Shown here one piece after another: positions 1-8,320 of a stretch of 9,999 nt of DNA (within the stretch, counting starts at the first letter, position 1; each line of letters starts with the position of its first letter). Position numbers and translations under genes: made by a program. The stretch comes from an uncultured Bacteroidales bacterium (lineage in GTDB: Bacteria > Bacteroidota > Bacteroidia > Bacteroidales > UBA932). Location: NCBI GenBank assembly GCA_945912085.1, contig CAMEBJ010000031.1:1-9999 (forward strand). Direction: 5' to 3'. The notes below the pieces were generated by a model. The model searched no databases. It was not told where the DNA came from and saw nothing but the letters and a program-made list of their open reading frames with translations.

Positions 1-1
1 C

Positions 2-721
2 AAGCATCTCTTTGACAACCGCTATGGTACCGGCCAGTCAGTCTGGGACGGAATCAACCGCACCACCAACCTCATTGTCGCAGGAAAGAACGTTGTCGTG
101 GCCGGCTACGGCTGGTGCGGCAAGGGTGTCGCGATGAGGGCAAAGGGTCTCGGAGCTGAAGTGATTGTGACTGAGGTGGATCCGATTAAGGCTATGGAAG
201 CGGTGATGGACGGTTTCAAGGTGATGAAAATGTCTCAGGCGGCAAGTATAGGGGACATCTTCGTGACAGTGACCGGATGTGCCCACGTCATCACTGAAAG
301 TGATTTCCGCCTGATGAAGGACGGTGCAATCCTCTGCAACGCAGGTCATTTCGACGTTGAGGTGGATATGGCAGCCCTTCGCCGCATCGCCGTTTCCTCC
401 TCCCCTGCAAGAAAGAACATTACGGGATATGTACTGGAGGGAGGAAAAACGATATATGTACTTGCCGAAGGCCGTCTGGTGAATCTGGCTGCAGGAGACG
501 GCCATCCTGCCGAGATTATGGATATGTCCTTTGCCATCCAGGCCCTCAGTGCAAAGTATCTCGTTGAAAACCGCGACAGAATCTCCCGCGAGCCGGGCCG
601 TATGGTCAATGATGTCCCGAAGGAAATCGACGACGAGGTCGCCCGCCGCAAACTATCCCACTGGGGCTGCGAAATCGATGTCCTCACCCCTGAACAGCAC
701 CGCTATCTTTTCGGGGACTGA
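2..721 (+). CDS. ahcY: Adenosylhomocysteinase (S-adenosyl-L-homocysteine hydrolase), C-terminal part, 5' truncated by window edge
   Basis: This cytosolic enzyme reversibly hydrolyses S-adenosylhomocysteine to adenosine and homocysteine, using tightly bound NAD, and so relieves product inhibition of SAM-dependent methyltransferases. The frame is open from base 2 and ends at TGA 719-721, giving 239 visible residues; the N-terminal substrate domain lies outside the window. Visible family signatures are [19 protein letters not shown] at the very start, the Rossmann NAD-binding loop [19 protein letters not shown], then [24 protein letters not shown], and near the end [20 protein letters not shown]. 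The C-terminus ([12 protein letters not shown]) is the form I associate with Bacteroidetes and related enzymes, not the KPDHYRY ending of the animal type. A GTG at 98 lies inside the Rossmann motif and is not the real start. It is convergent with tatC. Identification is near certain from the motifs. Confidence 0.97.
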   Translation, partial: KHLFDNRYGTGQSVWDGINRTTNLIVAGKNVVVAGYGWCGKGVAMRAKGLGAEVIVTEVDPIKAMEAVMDGFKVMKMSQAASIGDIFVTVTGCAHVITESDFRLMKDGAILCNAGHFDVEVDMAALRRIAVSSSPARKNITGYVLEGGKTIYVLAEGRLVNLAAGDGHPAEIMDMSFAIQALSAKYLVENRDRISREPGRMVNDVPKEIDDEVARRKLSHWGCEIDVLTPEQHRYLFGD

Positions 722-752
722 GACATAGTCATTCAGAACAGAAATCTCCCGT

Positions 753-1553
753 TCACCCCTTCCTCACCAGCAAAATCGAGAACTCGTAGAGGAGATAAAG
801 CGGGAGGAAGACCACTGCGAGGGTGAAGGGGTCGCCGGAAGGGGTTATGATGGCGGAGAGGACCAGGAGGATGACCACTGCGTAGCGGCGGTATTTTTTC
901 AGGAGGGGTTTGTTGACAAGGCCCATCTTGGACAGCAGCCAGGCGAGCAGGGGAAGTTCGAAGACCACGCCCATCACGAAAATCATCAGGGTGAAATTGC
1001 TGATGTAGGAATTGAGGCTGATCTGGTTTACGATAGACTCGCTGATGGAGTACTCGGCAAGGAAGCGGAAAGTGAAGGGGAAGACAACGGTGTAGCCTAC
1101 TGTGCAGCCCAGGAAGAACATCACCGTCCCAAGGACGAAGGCAAGGCGCATATTGCGTATCTCATTGCTGTAGAGGGCCGGTTTTATGAATTTCCAGATC
1201 TCGTAGATGGCGTAGGGAAAGAGGATGACCAGGGCCAGGTAGCAGGAGGTGCTGATGTGGGTGGTGAACTGTGAGGCTACGTTGATGTTTATGATTTCAA
1301 CACGGAAATATTCATTCCCGAAGTCGGGCAGGAAGGGGAAACGCCCGGAGAGTCCCGAGAGAGCCTTGTAGAGGAAGAAATCGGAGGTGGTGGGAGCCAG
1401 GACAAAGGAATCGAAAAGGTAGGGCATAGCCGCAAAGGAGGCCACCACGAGGATGGCGAAGGCGATGGCAATATGCACCAGAGTCCATCTGAGGGCTTCG
1501 AGATGCCCCCAGAAATTCATTTCCTGATCCTTCTCCTGAGTTTTTCCGCTCAT
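753..1553 (-). CDS. tatC: Sec-independent protein translocase subunit TatC
   Basis: TatC is the inner-membrane receptor of the twin-arginine translocation system: it binds twin-arginine signal peptides and recruits TatA to export folded proteins. The product is about 266 residues (E. coli TatC is 258) with six predicted hydrophobic segments. Family landmarks are an N-terminal FWGHLEALRW (compare HLIELR), YEIWKFIKPALYSNE in the first cytoplasmic loop, and FELPLLAWLLSKMGLV. The first periplasmic loop is long (roughly LAPTTSDFFLYKALSG to NVASQFTTHIS), which I recall as usual for Bacteroidetes. The frame extends to a TTG at 1562, but the ATG at 1553-1551, yielding MSGKTQEKDQ, is preferred; a later ATG would give MNFWGHLEALRW. 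It follows tatA by 22 bases and is the last gene of the cluster. No protein in the window carries an obvious twin-arginine signal, so the substrates are elsewhere. Confidence 0.96.
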   Translation of the reverse strand: MSGKTQEKDQEMNFWGHLEALRWTLVHIAIAFAILVVASFAAMPYLFDSFVLAPTTSDFFLYKALSGLSGRFPFLPDFGNEYFRVEIININVASQFTTHISTSCYLALVILFPYAIYEIWKFIKPALYSNEIRNMRLAFVLGTVMFFLGCTVGYTVVFPFTFRFLAEYSISESIVNQISLNSYISNFTLMIFVMGVVFELPLLAWLLSKMGLVNKPLLKKYRRYAVVILLVLSAIITPSGDPFTLAVVFLPLYLLYEFSILLVRKG

Positions 1554-1575
1554 TTCTTTCAATGCAAATTAATCT

Positions 1576-1779
1576 TCAGGATTTTTCGTCACTGTCAACA
1601 TCGGTGATTTCCTTTTCGATGTCCTTCATTCCGTCTTTGAAACTCTTGATTCCCTTGCCGAGGCCGCGCATCAGTTCAGGAATCTTTCTGCCTCCGAAAA
1701 GGAGAAGGACGACCAGGGCGATGATGATGATTTCGCCGGTACCGAGGTTTCCGAGAAAAAGAAAATGGTTCATATTCAT
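1576..1779 (-). CDS. tatA: Twin-arginine translocase subunit TatA/TatE family
   Basis: This small protein (67 residues from the ATG at 1779) forms the oligomeric pore or membrane-thinning component of the Tat translocase. The sequence shows the standard plan: a short N-terminus, one transmembrane helix ([18 protein letters not shown]), then the hinge and amphipathic helix [20 protein letters not shown], and an acidic tail ending DVDSDEKS. The open frame begins at a TTG (1782); ATG codons follow at 1779 and 1773, and either is possible. The 1773 start ([15 protein letters not shown]) also matches relatives. No Shine-Dalgarno is visible, as is normal in Bacteroidetes. It lies 16 bases after the transporter stop and 22 bases before tatC, a TatA-TatC pair without a separate TatB, which suggests a minimal TatAC system. 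Confidence 0.95.
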   Translation of the reverse strand: MNMNHFLFLGNLGTGEIIIIALVVLLLFGGRKIPELMRGLGKGIKSFKDGMKDIEKEITDVDSDEKS

Positions 1780-1795
1780 CAATGGTTGATATTTA

Positions 1796-3142
1796 CTAAG
1801 AAAAGAGGTTGGATATGAAAATTGTCAGGACCGCGATTGGTGCGACATATCTGATGATTGCATAGACTGGACCGAACATGCGGCTGTTTGTCCTGATGGA
1901 GCCGCCGTTGGTGAATTCATCGCGGACATCGGTTTTTTTCATCTTCCATCCGACGAAGAGGACTACGAGAAGACCGCCGATGGTCATCAGGTAGTTGGCC
2001 GTGAGTTTGTCGAAGAAGTCGAAGATGATGTTGCCCAAAATCCTGAAGTCCGACAGTGGACCGAAGGAGAGGGAGCACAGTAGGCCCACGCTCCAGGTCA
2101 CGAGGAAAATCAGGGCGCAGGACAGTTTTCTTGAAATATGCTTTTCTTCAACGAGATAGGCTACTCCTACCTCGAAAAGGGATATTGACGAGGTGAGGGC
2201 GGCAATCAGAAGGGACATAAAGAAAAGGATTGCCACGAAACCGCCGAGGGGCATTTTCGAGAAGATGAACGGGAGGGTTTCGAAAACAAGGCCCGGGCCG
2301 GCCTGAGGGCTCAGGCCGTTGGCAAACACGGCCGGCATTATCGCGCAGCCTGCAATCAGGGCAAAAACAAGATCTGAGACCGCAATCGACACGGAGGACC
2401 TCATTAGGTTTTCCTTCCGGCTGACATACGAGGCATAAGTCAGCATCGTTCCGCAGCCGAGTGAAAGCGAGAAGAATGACTGTCCGAGGGCAGCGGCACA
2501 GACTTCCGCGTTAAGTTTGGAGAAATCGGGTTTGAAAAGATAGGCAATACCGGCAGATGCTCCCTCAAGTGTCATTGAGTGCACTGCAATGACAATCATC
2601 ACCACAAAGAGCAGGGGCATCATCACCTTGCCGAATTTCTCGATTCCTTTCTTGACACCGCCGAGCACGATGAAGGCGGTCGTGAGCAGAAAGGCCGTGT
2701 GACCCACAATCGGAGGCCAGACTGAGGAGATGAAGCTGCTGAAAAGATTGTGAAGCTCGCTGTCTGTCACTCCGTCGGTGAATCCGAGAGTGCAGGACTT
2801 GAAGAAATACTCCATCGACCATCCTCCGATGACACTGTAGTAGGAGACCACAATCAGGGGAGAAATCACAGAAAGGGCTCCCACCCATTTCCAGGGCGTT
2901 CCCGGGGCAAGTTTCTTGAAGGCTCCGAGGGCGTTTGTCTGACTGCGGCGGCCAACGATGAACTCGCAGAAGAGAATCGGCAGGGAGAGCAGGAAGACGA
3001 AAAGGATATAGACTATTATGAATGCTGCTCCGCCGTATTCTCCAACCATATAGGGGAATCGCCAGAGGTTGCCCAGTCCGATTGCCGAGCCTGCCATTGC
3101 CATCAATACGCCGAAACGGCTTGAAAAATTTTCTCTTTGCAT
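1796..3142 (-). CDS. Neurotransmitter:sodium symporter (NSS/SNF) family transporter, probably amino-acid uptake
   Basis: This 448-residue inner-membrane protein belongs to the LeuT-fold NSS family, which couples Na+ to uptake of amino acids or related amines. TM1 carries the unwound-helix signature [15 protein letters not shown] (residues 17-31); G18, A20, I21 and N25 align with LeuT G20, A22, V23 and N27, and S19 replaces LeuT N21, a common state in bacterial members. TM3 has [11 protein letters not shown], with Y102 at the LeuT Y108 position. TM6 has [19 protein letters not shown], and TM8 has [10 protein letters not shown], where T317-S319 match the Na2 site. I count 11 hydrophobic segments, as in the shorter bacterial subgroup (Tyt1-like); LeuT has 12 and about 515 residues. 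The substrate cannot be read from sequence; tryptophan, tyrosine, leucine or another amino acid are all possible. ATG at 3142-3140; it starts 35 bases after folA. Confidence 0.95.
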   Translation of the reverse strand: MQRENFSSRFGVLMAMAGSAIGLGNLWRFPYMVGEYGGAAFIIVYILFVFLLSLPILFCEFIVGRRSQTNALGAFKKLAPGTPWKWVGALSVISPLIVVSYYSVIGGWSMEYFFKSCTLGFTDGVTDSELHNLFSSFISSVWPPIVGHTAFLLTTAFIVLGGVKKGIEKFGKVMMPLLFVVMIVIAVHSMTLEGASAGIAYLFKPDFSKLNAEVCAAALGQSFFSLSLGCGTMLTYASYVSRKENLMRSSVSIAVSDLVFALIAGCAIMPAVFANGLSPQAGPGLVFETLPFIFSKMPLGGFVAILFFMSLLIAALTSSISLFEVGVAYLVEEKHISRKLSCALIFLVTWSVGLLCSLSFGPLSDFRILGNIIFDFFDKLTANYLMTIGGLLVVLFVGWKMKKTDVRDEFTNGGSIRTNSRMFGPVYAIIRYVAPIAVLTIFISNLFS

Positions 3143-3177
3143 AGTTTGTCAGTTCGTTTTGCCAGTTGAGTAAGGTG

Positions 3178-3666
3178 TCAGATGCGCCTGTAGGTGACGA
3201 ATTCAAAGTCCAGACCGCCCTCCGTGAAGGTTTCTGAACGGGATTCCTCTGCCCAGACAGCGGGATTCACCTCGGGGAAGAAAGTGTCGGCATCAGGGAC
3301 TATGGTGTGGACCCTGGTCAGCACCAGGCTGTCTGCAAAGGCCATCGCCAGGGCATAGACCCTTACGCCGCCTATCACAAAGCATTTCTCCGCGGACTGG
3401 TTTTCGGCCACCGAGAATGCCTCTTCAAGTGAATGTGCGCGGATAACACCTTCAGGCAGAGGACTCTGCGATGAGGTCAGGACTATGTTCAGGCGTCCCG
3501 GCAGGGGCCTTCCGATGGATTCGAATGTCTTGCGACCCATTATGACAGGAAAGCCTGAAGTTGTCTTCTTGAAAAACTTCAGGTCCTGGGAGATGTGCCA
3601 AAGCAGGGCGTTGTCCCTTCCAATCGCATTGTTGTCCGCTACGGAGGCTATTATGGTTTTCTTCAT
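3178..3666 (-). CDS. folA: Dihydrofolate reductase
   Basis: This cytosolic enzyme reduces dihydrofolate to tetrahydrofolate with NADPH, and is the target of trimethoprim. From the ATG at 3666 the product is 162 residues, the usual length for chromosomal DHFR. Recognisable blocks are MKKTIIASVADNNAIGRDN (Met20-loop region), LLWHISQDLKFFKK with W23 and catalytic D28 (E. coli W22 and D27), PVIMGRKTFESIGRPLPGR (NADPH binding) and CFVIGGVRVYALAM. The open frame continues upstream to 3735, but that extension lies inside thyA in another frame and is not homologous to DHFR, so the internal ATG is the real start. It begins 4 bases after the thyA stop, indicating tight coupling of the two steps of the dTMP cycle. 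Confidence 0.97.
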   Translation of the reverse strand: MKKTIIASVADNNAIGRDNALLWHISQDLKFFKKTTSGFPVIMGRKTFESIGRPLPGRLNIVLTSSQSPLPEGVIRAHSLEEAFSVAENQSAEKCFVIGGVRVYALAMAFADSLVLTRVHTIVPDADTFFPEVNPAVWAEESRSETFTEGGLDFEFVTYRRI

Positions 3667-3670
3667 ATTC

Positions 3671-4465
3671 TCAGACTGCGACAGGGGCTGGGATACGGGG
3701 CCACGGGTCATAACCCTCAAGGGTGAAATCCTCATACTTGAAGTCGAAAATCTCCTTCACATCAGGATTTAGCAGCATCTTCGGCAGAGGTCTTGGCTCG
3801 CGGGAAAGCTGGAGGGCGACCTGCTCGAAATGGTTCCTGTAGATGTGCGTGTCGCCGGTCGTGTGGATGAACTCTCCTGGTTTGAGGCCGCAGACCTGTG
3901 CCACCATCATTGTCAGAAGAGCGTAGGAGGCGATGTTGAAAGGCACTCCGAGGAAGACATCCGCGCTGCGCTGGTAGAGCTGGCAGGAGAGTTTCCCGTC
4001 AGCCACATAGAACTGGAAGAGAGTATGGCACGGAGGAAGCGCCATCTTGTCAACCTCGGCCACATTCCAGGCGGAGACTATCATCATGCGCGAATCCGGG
4101 TTCTTCCGGATGGTTTCAATCACTTTCGAGAGCTGGTCAATGGTCGTTCCGTCAGGTGCAGGCCAGCTGCGCCACTGATGTCCGTACACAGGTCCCAGTT
4201 CCCCGTTTTCATCTGCCCACTCATCCCAGATGGAGACACCGTGGTCCTTTAGGTATTTGATGTTGGTGTCACCGGCAATGAACCAAAGCAGTTCATATAT
4301 GATGGACTTCAGATGCACCTTCTTGGTGGTCAGAAGAGGGAATCCCTCTGACAGGTCAAAGCGCATCTGATGTCCGAAAATGCTCTGCGTTCCGACCCCC
4401 GTGCGGTCCTCCTTCATCGTCCCGTTTTCGCGGATATGTCTTAGAAGGTCAAGATATTGTTTCAT
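3671..4465 (-). CDS. thyA: Thymidylate synthase (ThyA type)
   Basis: ThyA converts dUMP and 5,10-methylene-THF to dTMP and DHF in the cytosol; the DHF is recycled by FolA encoded directly downstream. The protein is 264 residues, the same length as the E. coli enzyme. Key features are [11 protein letters not shown] (phosphate-binding R21), [12 protein letters not shown], the catalytic C146 in [32 protein letters not shown] (dUMP phosphate and base contacts), GDTHIYRNH, and the conserved C-terminus ending in PAPVAV, whose final valine closes the active site. All residues expected for an active enzyme appear present. ATG at 4465; it is separated from galM by 41 bases and from folA by 4 bases. 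Confidence 0.98.
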   Translation of the reverse strand: MKQYLDLLRHIRENGTMKEDRTGVGTQSIFGHQMRFDLSEGFPLLTTKKVHLKSIIYELLWFIAGDTNIKYLKDHGVSIWDEWADENGELGPVYGHQWRSWPAPDGTTIDQLSKVIETIRKNPDSRMMIVSAWNVAEVDKMALPPCHTLFQFYVADGKLSCQLYQRSADVFLGVPFNIASYALLTMMVAQVCGLKPGEFIHTTGDTHIYRNHFEQVALQLSREPRPLPKMLLNPDVKEIFDFKYEDFTLEGYDPWPRIPAPVAV

Positions 4466-4506
4466 ACATCAAAGATTTTCATGTTCGGTTTCATATTCCG
4501 AAATAT

Positions 4507-5559
4507 TTACTCCCTGACGCCGAAGGCGAAGATGATAGCCTGCTCGTAGGTCTCTCCCGGGCGGAGGACTGGTGATGGATAGTCCGGCTTGTTTGGTGCA
4601 TCGGGGAAATTCTGGCACTCGATTGCGACTCCTTCGTAGTCGTTGTAGCTTCTTCCGCATTTGCCCACTGGGCAGCCTGCAAGCCAGTTTCCGGTGTAAA
4701 CCTGCACTCCTCTCTGGGTTGTAAGGACCTCAAGGGTGCGTCCGCTTTCAGGAGAATAAAGCAGGGCGGCAGTCTGGATCTGTCCCGGCTCGGCACCGTC
4801 GATTACCCAGCAGTTGTCGTAGCCCTTGCCGTATTTGAGGGCAGGGAAGTCCTCCTTGATGTCCCTTCCGATTGCCTTCGGGGTGACAAAATCCATCGGA
4901 GTCCCGGCAACCGGAACACTCTCGCCCTGAGGGATGAGGGTGTCGTCTGTCGGAAGATATTCTGAGGCGTTCAGCTGGAGGATGTGCGAGAGGATGTCAC
5001 CGTTGCCTTCGCCGTTGAGATTGAAATAGGCGTGGTTGGTCAGGTTGACTATTGTCGGAGCATCGCAGCGGGCGGTCAGGGTGAGTCTCAGGTCGTTCTC
5101 CTCGCTCCATTCATAGCGTGCGACGGCCTTCAGTGCTCCCGGATAGCCCATCTCCCCGTCCTCGGCATCGTAAAGGAACTCAACGGCATCGCCGTCGATT
5201 CTGCTCTCCCAGACTTTGTTCTGAAAACCCTTGGGACCGCCGTGAAGATGGTTCGGACCGTTGTTCACAGGCAGGGTGTACTCCTTGCCGTCAAGGGTGA
5301 ATTTGCCCAGGGCAATCCTGTTGGCATATCTTCCCGGCACTTTCCCCGCGCAAGGGCCGTCAGCGAAATAACTCATCGGGTCAGGGTAGCCCAGAACCAC
5401 GTCGGCGAGGTTCCCCTCCCTGTCAGGGACGCGGATGGAAACGATTCCCGCTCCCACGCTTGAAAGTTGAACGGATGCTCCATTTGAATTTGTCAGGGTG
5501 TAGCGGTAGATTTCCTTGCCGCAGGAGGTGGTGCCCCACAGTTCTTTCTTTATGTCCAT
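4507..5559 (-). CDS. galM: Aldose 1-epimerase (galactose mutarotase)
   Basis: GalM interconverts the alpha and beta anomers of galactose and other aldoses, supplying the form used by the kinase of the Leloir pathway. The product is 350 residues, typical of the family. Motifs match the known active site: GKVPGRYANRIALGKFTLDGKEY (R81 substrate binding), GPNHLHGGPKGF (H106, equivalent to lactococcal H96), NLTNHAYFNLNG (H176, the acid, equivalent to H170) and EGVAIECQNFPDAPN (E314, the base, equivalent to E304). No signal peptide is evident, so it is probably cytosolic. It is the first gene of the six-gene minus-strand cluster and is directly downstream of a good Bacteroidetes promoter. No other galactose gene is in the window, so the physiological sugar is open. 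ATG at 5559-5557. Confidence 0.95.
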   Translation of the reverse strand: MDIKKELWGTTSCGKEIYRYTLTNSNGASVQLSSVGAGIVSIRVPDREGNLADVVLGYPDPMSYFADGPCAGKVPGRYANRIALGKFTLDGKEYTLPVNNGPNHLHGGPKGFQNKVWESRIDGDAVEFLYDAEDGEMGYPGALKAVARYEWSEENDLRLTLTARCDAPTIVNLTNHAYFNLNGEGNGDILSHILQLNASEYLPTDDTLIPQGESVPVAGTPMDFVTPKAIGRDIKEDFPALKYGKGYDNCWVIDGAEPGQIQTAALLYSPESGRTLEVLTTQRGVQVYTGNWLAGCPVGKCGRSYNDYEGVAIECQNFPDAPNKPDYPSPVLRPGETYEQAIIFAFGVRE

Positions 5560-5587
5560 AGTTTAATTAATTTTAGTGCAAACTGGG

Positions 5588-5619
5588 CAAATATAGCCAA
5601 CAATTGGCAAAAACACAAT
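5588..5619 (-). promoter_or_regulatory. Putative Bacteroidetes-type promoter for the galM-to-tatC cluster
   Basis: Read on the minus strand, TATATTTG (5595-5588) is a perfect match to the Bacteroidetes -7 consensus TAnnTTTG. ATTG (5619-5616), one base from the TTTG -33 element, lies 20 bases upstream of it, within the expected 19-21. The -7 element ends 28 bases before the galM ATG, implying a leader of about 20 bases. This would drive galM and probably the five downstream genes. Confidence 0.65.
5596..5608. promoter_or_regulatory. Inverted repeat between -33 and -7 elements of the galM promoter; possible operator
   Basis: GCCAA-CAA-TTGGC is a perfect 5-bp inverted repeat with a 3-base centre, placed immediately upstream of the -7 box. 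That position would suit a repressor operator. It could instead be part of the 3' end of the upstream lipoprotein transcript, but no T-run follows it in that direction, so a terminator role is less likely. Confidence 0.35.
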
Positions 5620-5633
5620 ATCAGGTCTGTTCC

Positions 5634-6614
5634 CTAATTCCCAAGTCTCTCAAGGAATGCGAAGACATTTTCCTGCGGTGCATCCTTGGCCAGCACAATC
5701 TTGTCTTTGTCAAGAAGGTAGAGGGAAGGGATCGCCCTGACATTGTACAGGGTGTCGGCGCGGATGACCCCGTTGGGGTCGAATCCGTTGTACCAGTCTT
5801 CGGGGTATATCGGCATATATTCATACCAAGCCGAAAGGTCCTCGTCGATATACACGTTTACGACGGCCAGTCTTCCTTCCCGAATCAAATTCCCCACTTC
5901 AAGCACATTGGTAAGTGTCTCAATGATTTCCTTGCAGGCCTTGCAGCCAGGATTGCTGAAGAAAAGCAGGGTGAAGTCGGCTCTGATGTCATACAGTCTC
6001 CTTGTAACGCCTCTCTTGTCAGAAAATTCAAAGTCGGCTGCAGGAGTGCCTATGCCGTTCAGAGAGCACAGGGCCGCTTCCCGGGTGTATTTCTCCCTTT
6101 CCAGTTGCTCCAGCCTGCCGCAGAGGGAGAGTTCCTTCGCATAGACTCCGTACAAATCCTCGTTCCTGAGCGGAGAATTCGGGTCATACAGATATTTCTC
6201 AACCAGACCGGTCATTGTCTCGAACACATTCGAGGCGGTGTCCGCACTCTCGCAGGCATCGGCCTTTGAGTAGAGCACTGACACATTCTTTTTCGCGAGG
6301 TTTATGTCAAGATTCGACAGCAGTCCCAGCCAGTTCGCAAAAGCCTCCTCGACATCGGTCTTCTTCACCCCGTGCACAAGGGAGCTGTCGCAGACATATT
6401 CCCCTTTCGAAGAGATGAAGGCATCCCAGTAATGTTCGGCTGCATATTCCACAGCTGCATCCTGCTCGGCCGCTACAACTCCCGGCACCTGCACAAGCGG
6501 GAACGGACGGGATTGCGGAACTGTGGCATTCCGACCTCCCCTGCCGGCACAGCCGGCAAAGAGAACAGCCGCCGAAGCGGCTGCAATGAATATGTTAAAT
6601 AGTTTATATCCCAT
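5634..6614 (-). CDS. DUF5106 and thioredoxin-fold lipoprotein
   Basis: The 326-residue product starts with a type II signal peptide (MGYKLFNIFIAAASAAVLFAGC), the lipobox ending at C22, so it is expected to be a lipoprotein facing the periplasm. Residues about 45-190 resemble the Bacteroidetes DUF5106 region, including an AEHYWDAF-like block and the KYLYDPNSPLRNEDLY segment. Residues about 190-326 form a thioredoxin-like domain: PAADFEFSDKRG, FTLLFFSNPGCKACKE with a C224-C227 CxxC pair, and a cis-proline in NVRAIPSLYLLDKD (P296). It is probably a periplasmic thiol-disulfide protein; partner and direction (oxidase, reductase or isomerase) are unknown. Four further cysteines (C75, C121, C165, C183) lie in the N-terminal part and could be substrates or structural. 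Its ATG overlaps the symporter stop by one base (TAATG), implying translational coupling. Confidence 0.9.
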   Translation of the reverse strand: MGYKLFNIFIAAASAAVLFAGCAGRGGRNATVPQSRPFPLVQVPGVVAAEQDAAVEYAAEHYWDAFISSKGEYVCDSSLVHGVKKTDVEEAFANWLGLLSNLDINLAKKNVSVLYSKADACESADTASNVFETMTGLVEKYLYDPNSPLRNEDLYGVYAKELSLCGRLEQLEREKYTREAALCSLNGIGTPAADFEFSDKRGVTRRLYDIRADFTLLFFSNPGCKACKEIIETLTNVLEVGNLIREGRLAVVNVYIDEDLSAWYEYMPIYPEDWYNGFDPNGVIRADTLYNVRAIPSLYLLDKDKIVLAKDAPQENVFAFLERLGN

Positions 6615-8320
6615 TACAAAACAGTTTCTTCTGCCTGTGAGATGTTGATGATGAAGTCTCCGATTCTTTCAAGTTCGGAAATCACATCCATATAGTAAAC
6701 ACCTGTCTGATAGTTGTAACTGTCATTCTCTATGTTTGCTATATGCTCCTCGCGCAGGGTATTGCGGCACTGGTTGATGGCATCCTCGGCCTGCTGGGCA
6801 TTGGAGATGTCAGTCAGTTCGGAGTAATTCTTCTTCAGATTCTCAAGCATTGCGGTGTAGGCCGTTTCCACAGTGTCGAGCATCGTGTTGAGTTTTCCGA
6901 GCATAGCCTCGTCGAAGACCTTGTGGTGCGCGTTCTTGCGCTGGAGGATTCTTCCGATGGCCTCTCCGGAGTCTCCGAGGCTCTCCATCTCGCCGATGAT
7001 CTTGTACATCGCCTTGATTCTCATTTCGGAGTTCTCACTGAGTTCTTCCTTCGAGACTTCGTTGAGGTAGGAGGCAATCTCGAACTCAATCCGGTCGGTG
7101 ATTTCCTCGTACTTGACAAGTTTCTGGTTCAGTTGTGCAAATTTCTCGGCATCCTGTTCGTTGATGGCTTCCCTGATGTAGCCGAAGCCCTTGTAGCAGA
7201 TTTCACCGAAATATGTAATCTCCTGCTTTGCCTCGTCAAGGGAAAGCTCGGCGGTGCCCAGGAGACCTCCGCTGATGTATTTGAGGCGGAAAACCTCTTC
7301 TTCGTCGCCTTCCGGACTCTTGACCATCCAGGAGACAATCTTCACGATGAGAGGAACGAACCAGATGAGGATGAGGGTGTTGGTGATATTGAACAATGTG
7401 TGGAGCGTAGCAATCCCGTAGAGCAGGGATGTCTGGGTTGCCGGATCCGGATCTGTCAGATCGGCCTCAAGAGGGTTCGGGAATCCGACGGAAGACATTA
7501 TCAGTCCGATGAGTCTGAGGAAAGGATGGAAAAGTACGAGTACCCAGAGAACTCCGAAGACATTGAAGAGGGTGTGGGCGCGAGCAGCTCTCTTTGCGGA
7601 GGTGTTGCCGACGGCAGCGGCCATATTAGCCGTGATTGTCGTACCTATGTTTTCTCCGAGGACCATTGCCGCGGCCAGGTCAAAGCCGATCAGACCGGAG
7701 GTCGCAAGGAGCATCGTGATTGCCATAGTTGCGCTGGAAGCCTGCAGGACGATGGTCAGGATGGTTCCCACTGCAAGGAAAATCAAGACTGAACCGAAGC
7801 CGAAGCCGGTGAAGTGGCTCAGGAATGACATTATGGCTTCCTTGTTGGAGAGGAGTTCGCCGGCGGACTGTTTCATAAAGGAAAGTCCGAGGAACATTAT
7901 GGCGAAACCAATGACGAAACCTCCTATGTTCTTTTTCTTTGTGTCCTTTGACGATGTCAGGATGAAGCCCAGGGCCATCAGAGGCACGGAGAAAATGGCG
8001 ATGTCAACCGAAAATCCAAGGGCGGTGATCCACGCTGTCAGGGTTGTTCCGATGTTGGCTCCCATTATCACTCCGATGGCGTTCGCAAGGGAGAGCAGTC
8101 CGGCGTTCACGAAGCTGACCACCATAATGGTGGTTGCGGAGGAGGACTGCACCAGGGCTGTGATTGCTGTACCCGTGAGAACTCTTTTGAATGCGTTTGA
8201 GGTCATTGATGCAAGGAAGGACCGCAGCCGGTCTCCCGCAACTTTCTGAAGACTTTCACTCATCAGGGTCATTCCGTAGAGGAACATTCCGAGGGCACCA
8301 ATCAGAGTGAAAACTAACAA
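6614..8320 (-). CDS. Na/Pi-cotransporter II-related protein with C-terminal PhoU-like domain
   Basis: This inner-membrane protein (568 residues from a TTG) belongs to the NptA/YjbB-like group of sodium-phosphate symporters. Two inverted-repeat halves each carry the family motifs: QSSSAT at 58-63 with GANIGTT at 87-93, and QASSAT at 193-198 with GENIGTT at 222-228. Several further hydrophobic segments extend to about residue 340. The last roughly 210 residues are a helical, charged PhoU-like domain (ITYFGEICYKGFGYI, YMDVISELERIGDFIINIS), thought to sense or regulate phosphate flux. Phosphate import is the default guess; related proteins can act as exporters. No in-frame ATG precedes the first transmembrane helix: the frame upstream is closed by TAA at 8353-8351, leaving TTG at 8320 (or CTG at 8332) as the start. 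The first ATG (codon 12) would cut off part of TM1. Confidence 0.93.
   Translation of the reverse strand: MLVFTLIGALGMFLYGMTLMSESLQKVAGDRLRSFLASMTSNAFKRVLTGTAITALVQSSSATTIMVVSFVNAGLLSLANAIGVIMGANIGTTLTAWITALGFSVDIAIFSVPLMALGFILTSSKDTKKKNIGGFVIGFAIMFLGLSFMKQSAGELLSNKEAIMSFLSHFTGFGFGSVLIFLAVGTILTIVLQASSATMAITMLLATSGLIGFDLAAAMVLGENIGTTITANMAAAVGNTSAKRAARAHTLFNVFGVLWVLVLFHPFLRLIGLIMSSVGFPNPLEADLTDPDPATQTSLLYGIATLHTLFNITNTLILIWFVPLIVKIVSWMVKSPEGDEEEVFRLKYISGGLLGTAELSLDEAKQEITYFGEICYKGFGYIREAINEQDAEKFAQLNQKLVKYEEITDRIEFEIASYLNEVSKEELSENSEMRIKAMYKIIGEMESLGDSGEAIGRILQRKNAHHKVFDEAMLGKLNTMLDTVETAYTAMLENLKKNYSELTDISNAQQAEDAINQCRNTLREEHIANIENDSYNYQTGVYYMDVISELERIGDFIINISQAEETVL

Noticed and set aside
722..752. 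Possible bidirectional terminator between the convergent ahcY and tatC genes
   Set aside because: No inverted repeat or T-run was seen in the 31-base spacer.
1310..1330. CCCGA-AG-TCGGG hairpin inside tatC, compared with the 9906 palindrome
   Set aside because: The short 5-bp arms, different loop and lack of flanking GACG similarity make it a chance match inside a conserved gene.
3667..3735. N-terminal extension of folA to an upstream ATG
   Set aside because: The extra 23 codons overlap thyA in another frame and lack DHFR similarity; MKKTIIASV is the natural start.
4493..4506. Small inverted repeat ATATT-N4-AATAT just after the galM stop
   Set aside because: Five A/T-only pairs make a very weak stem with no T-run after it; not called as a terminator.
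6743..7792. Long open frame (349 codons) on the plus strand opposite the PhoU half of the symporter
   Set aside because: It lies wholly antisense to a gene with clear motifs, and its translation has no recognisable domain; it is a codon-bias shadow.
7509..8249. 246-codon plus-strand frame opposite the symporter membrane domain
   Set aside because: Antisense shadow of the QSSSAT/GANIGTT-bearing gene; the product is an unpatterned basic sequence.
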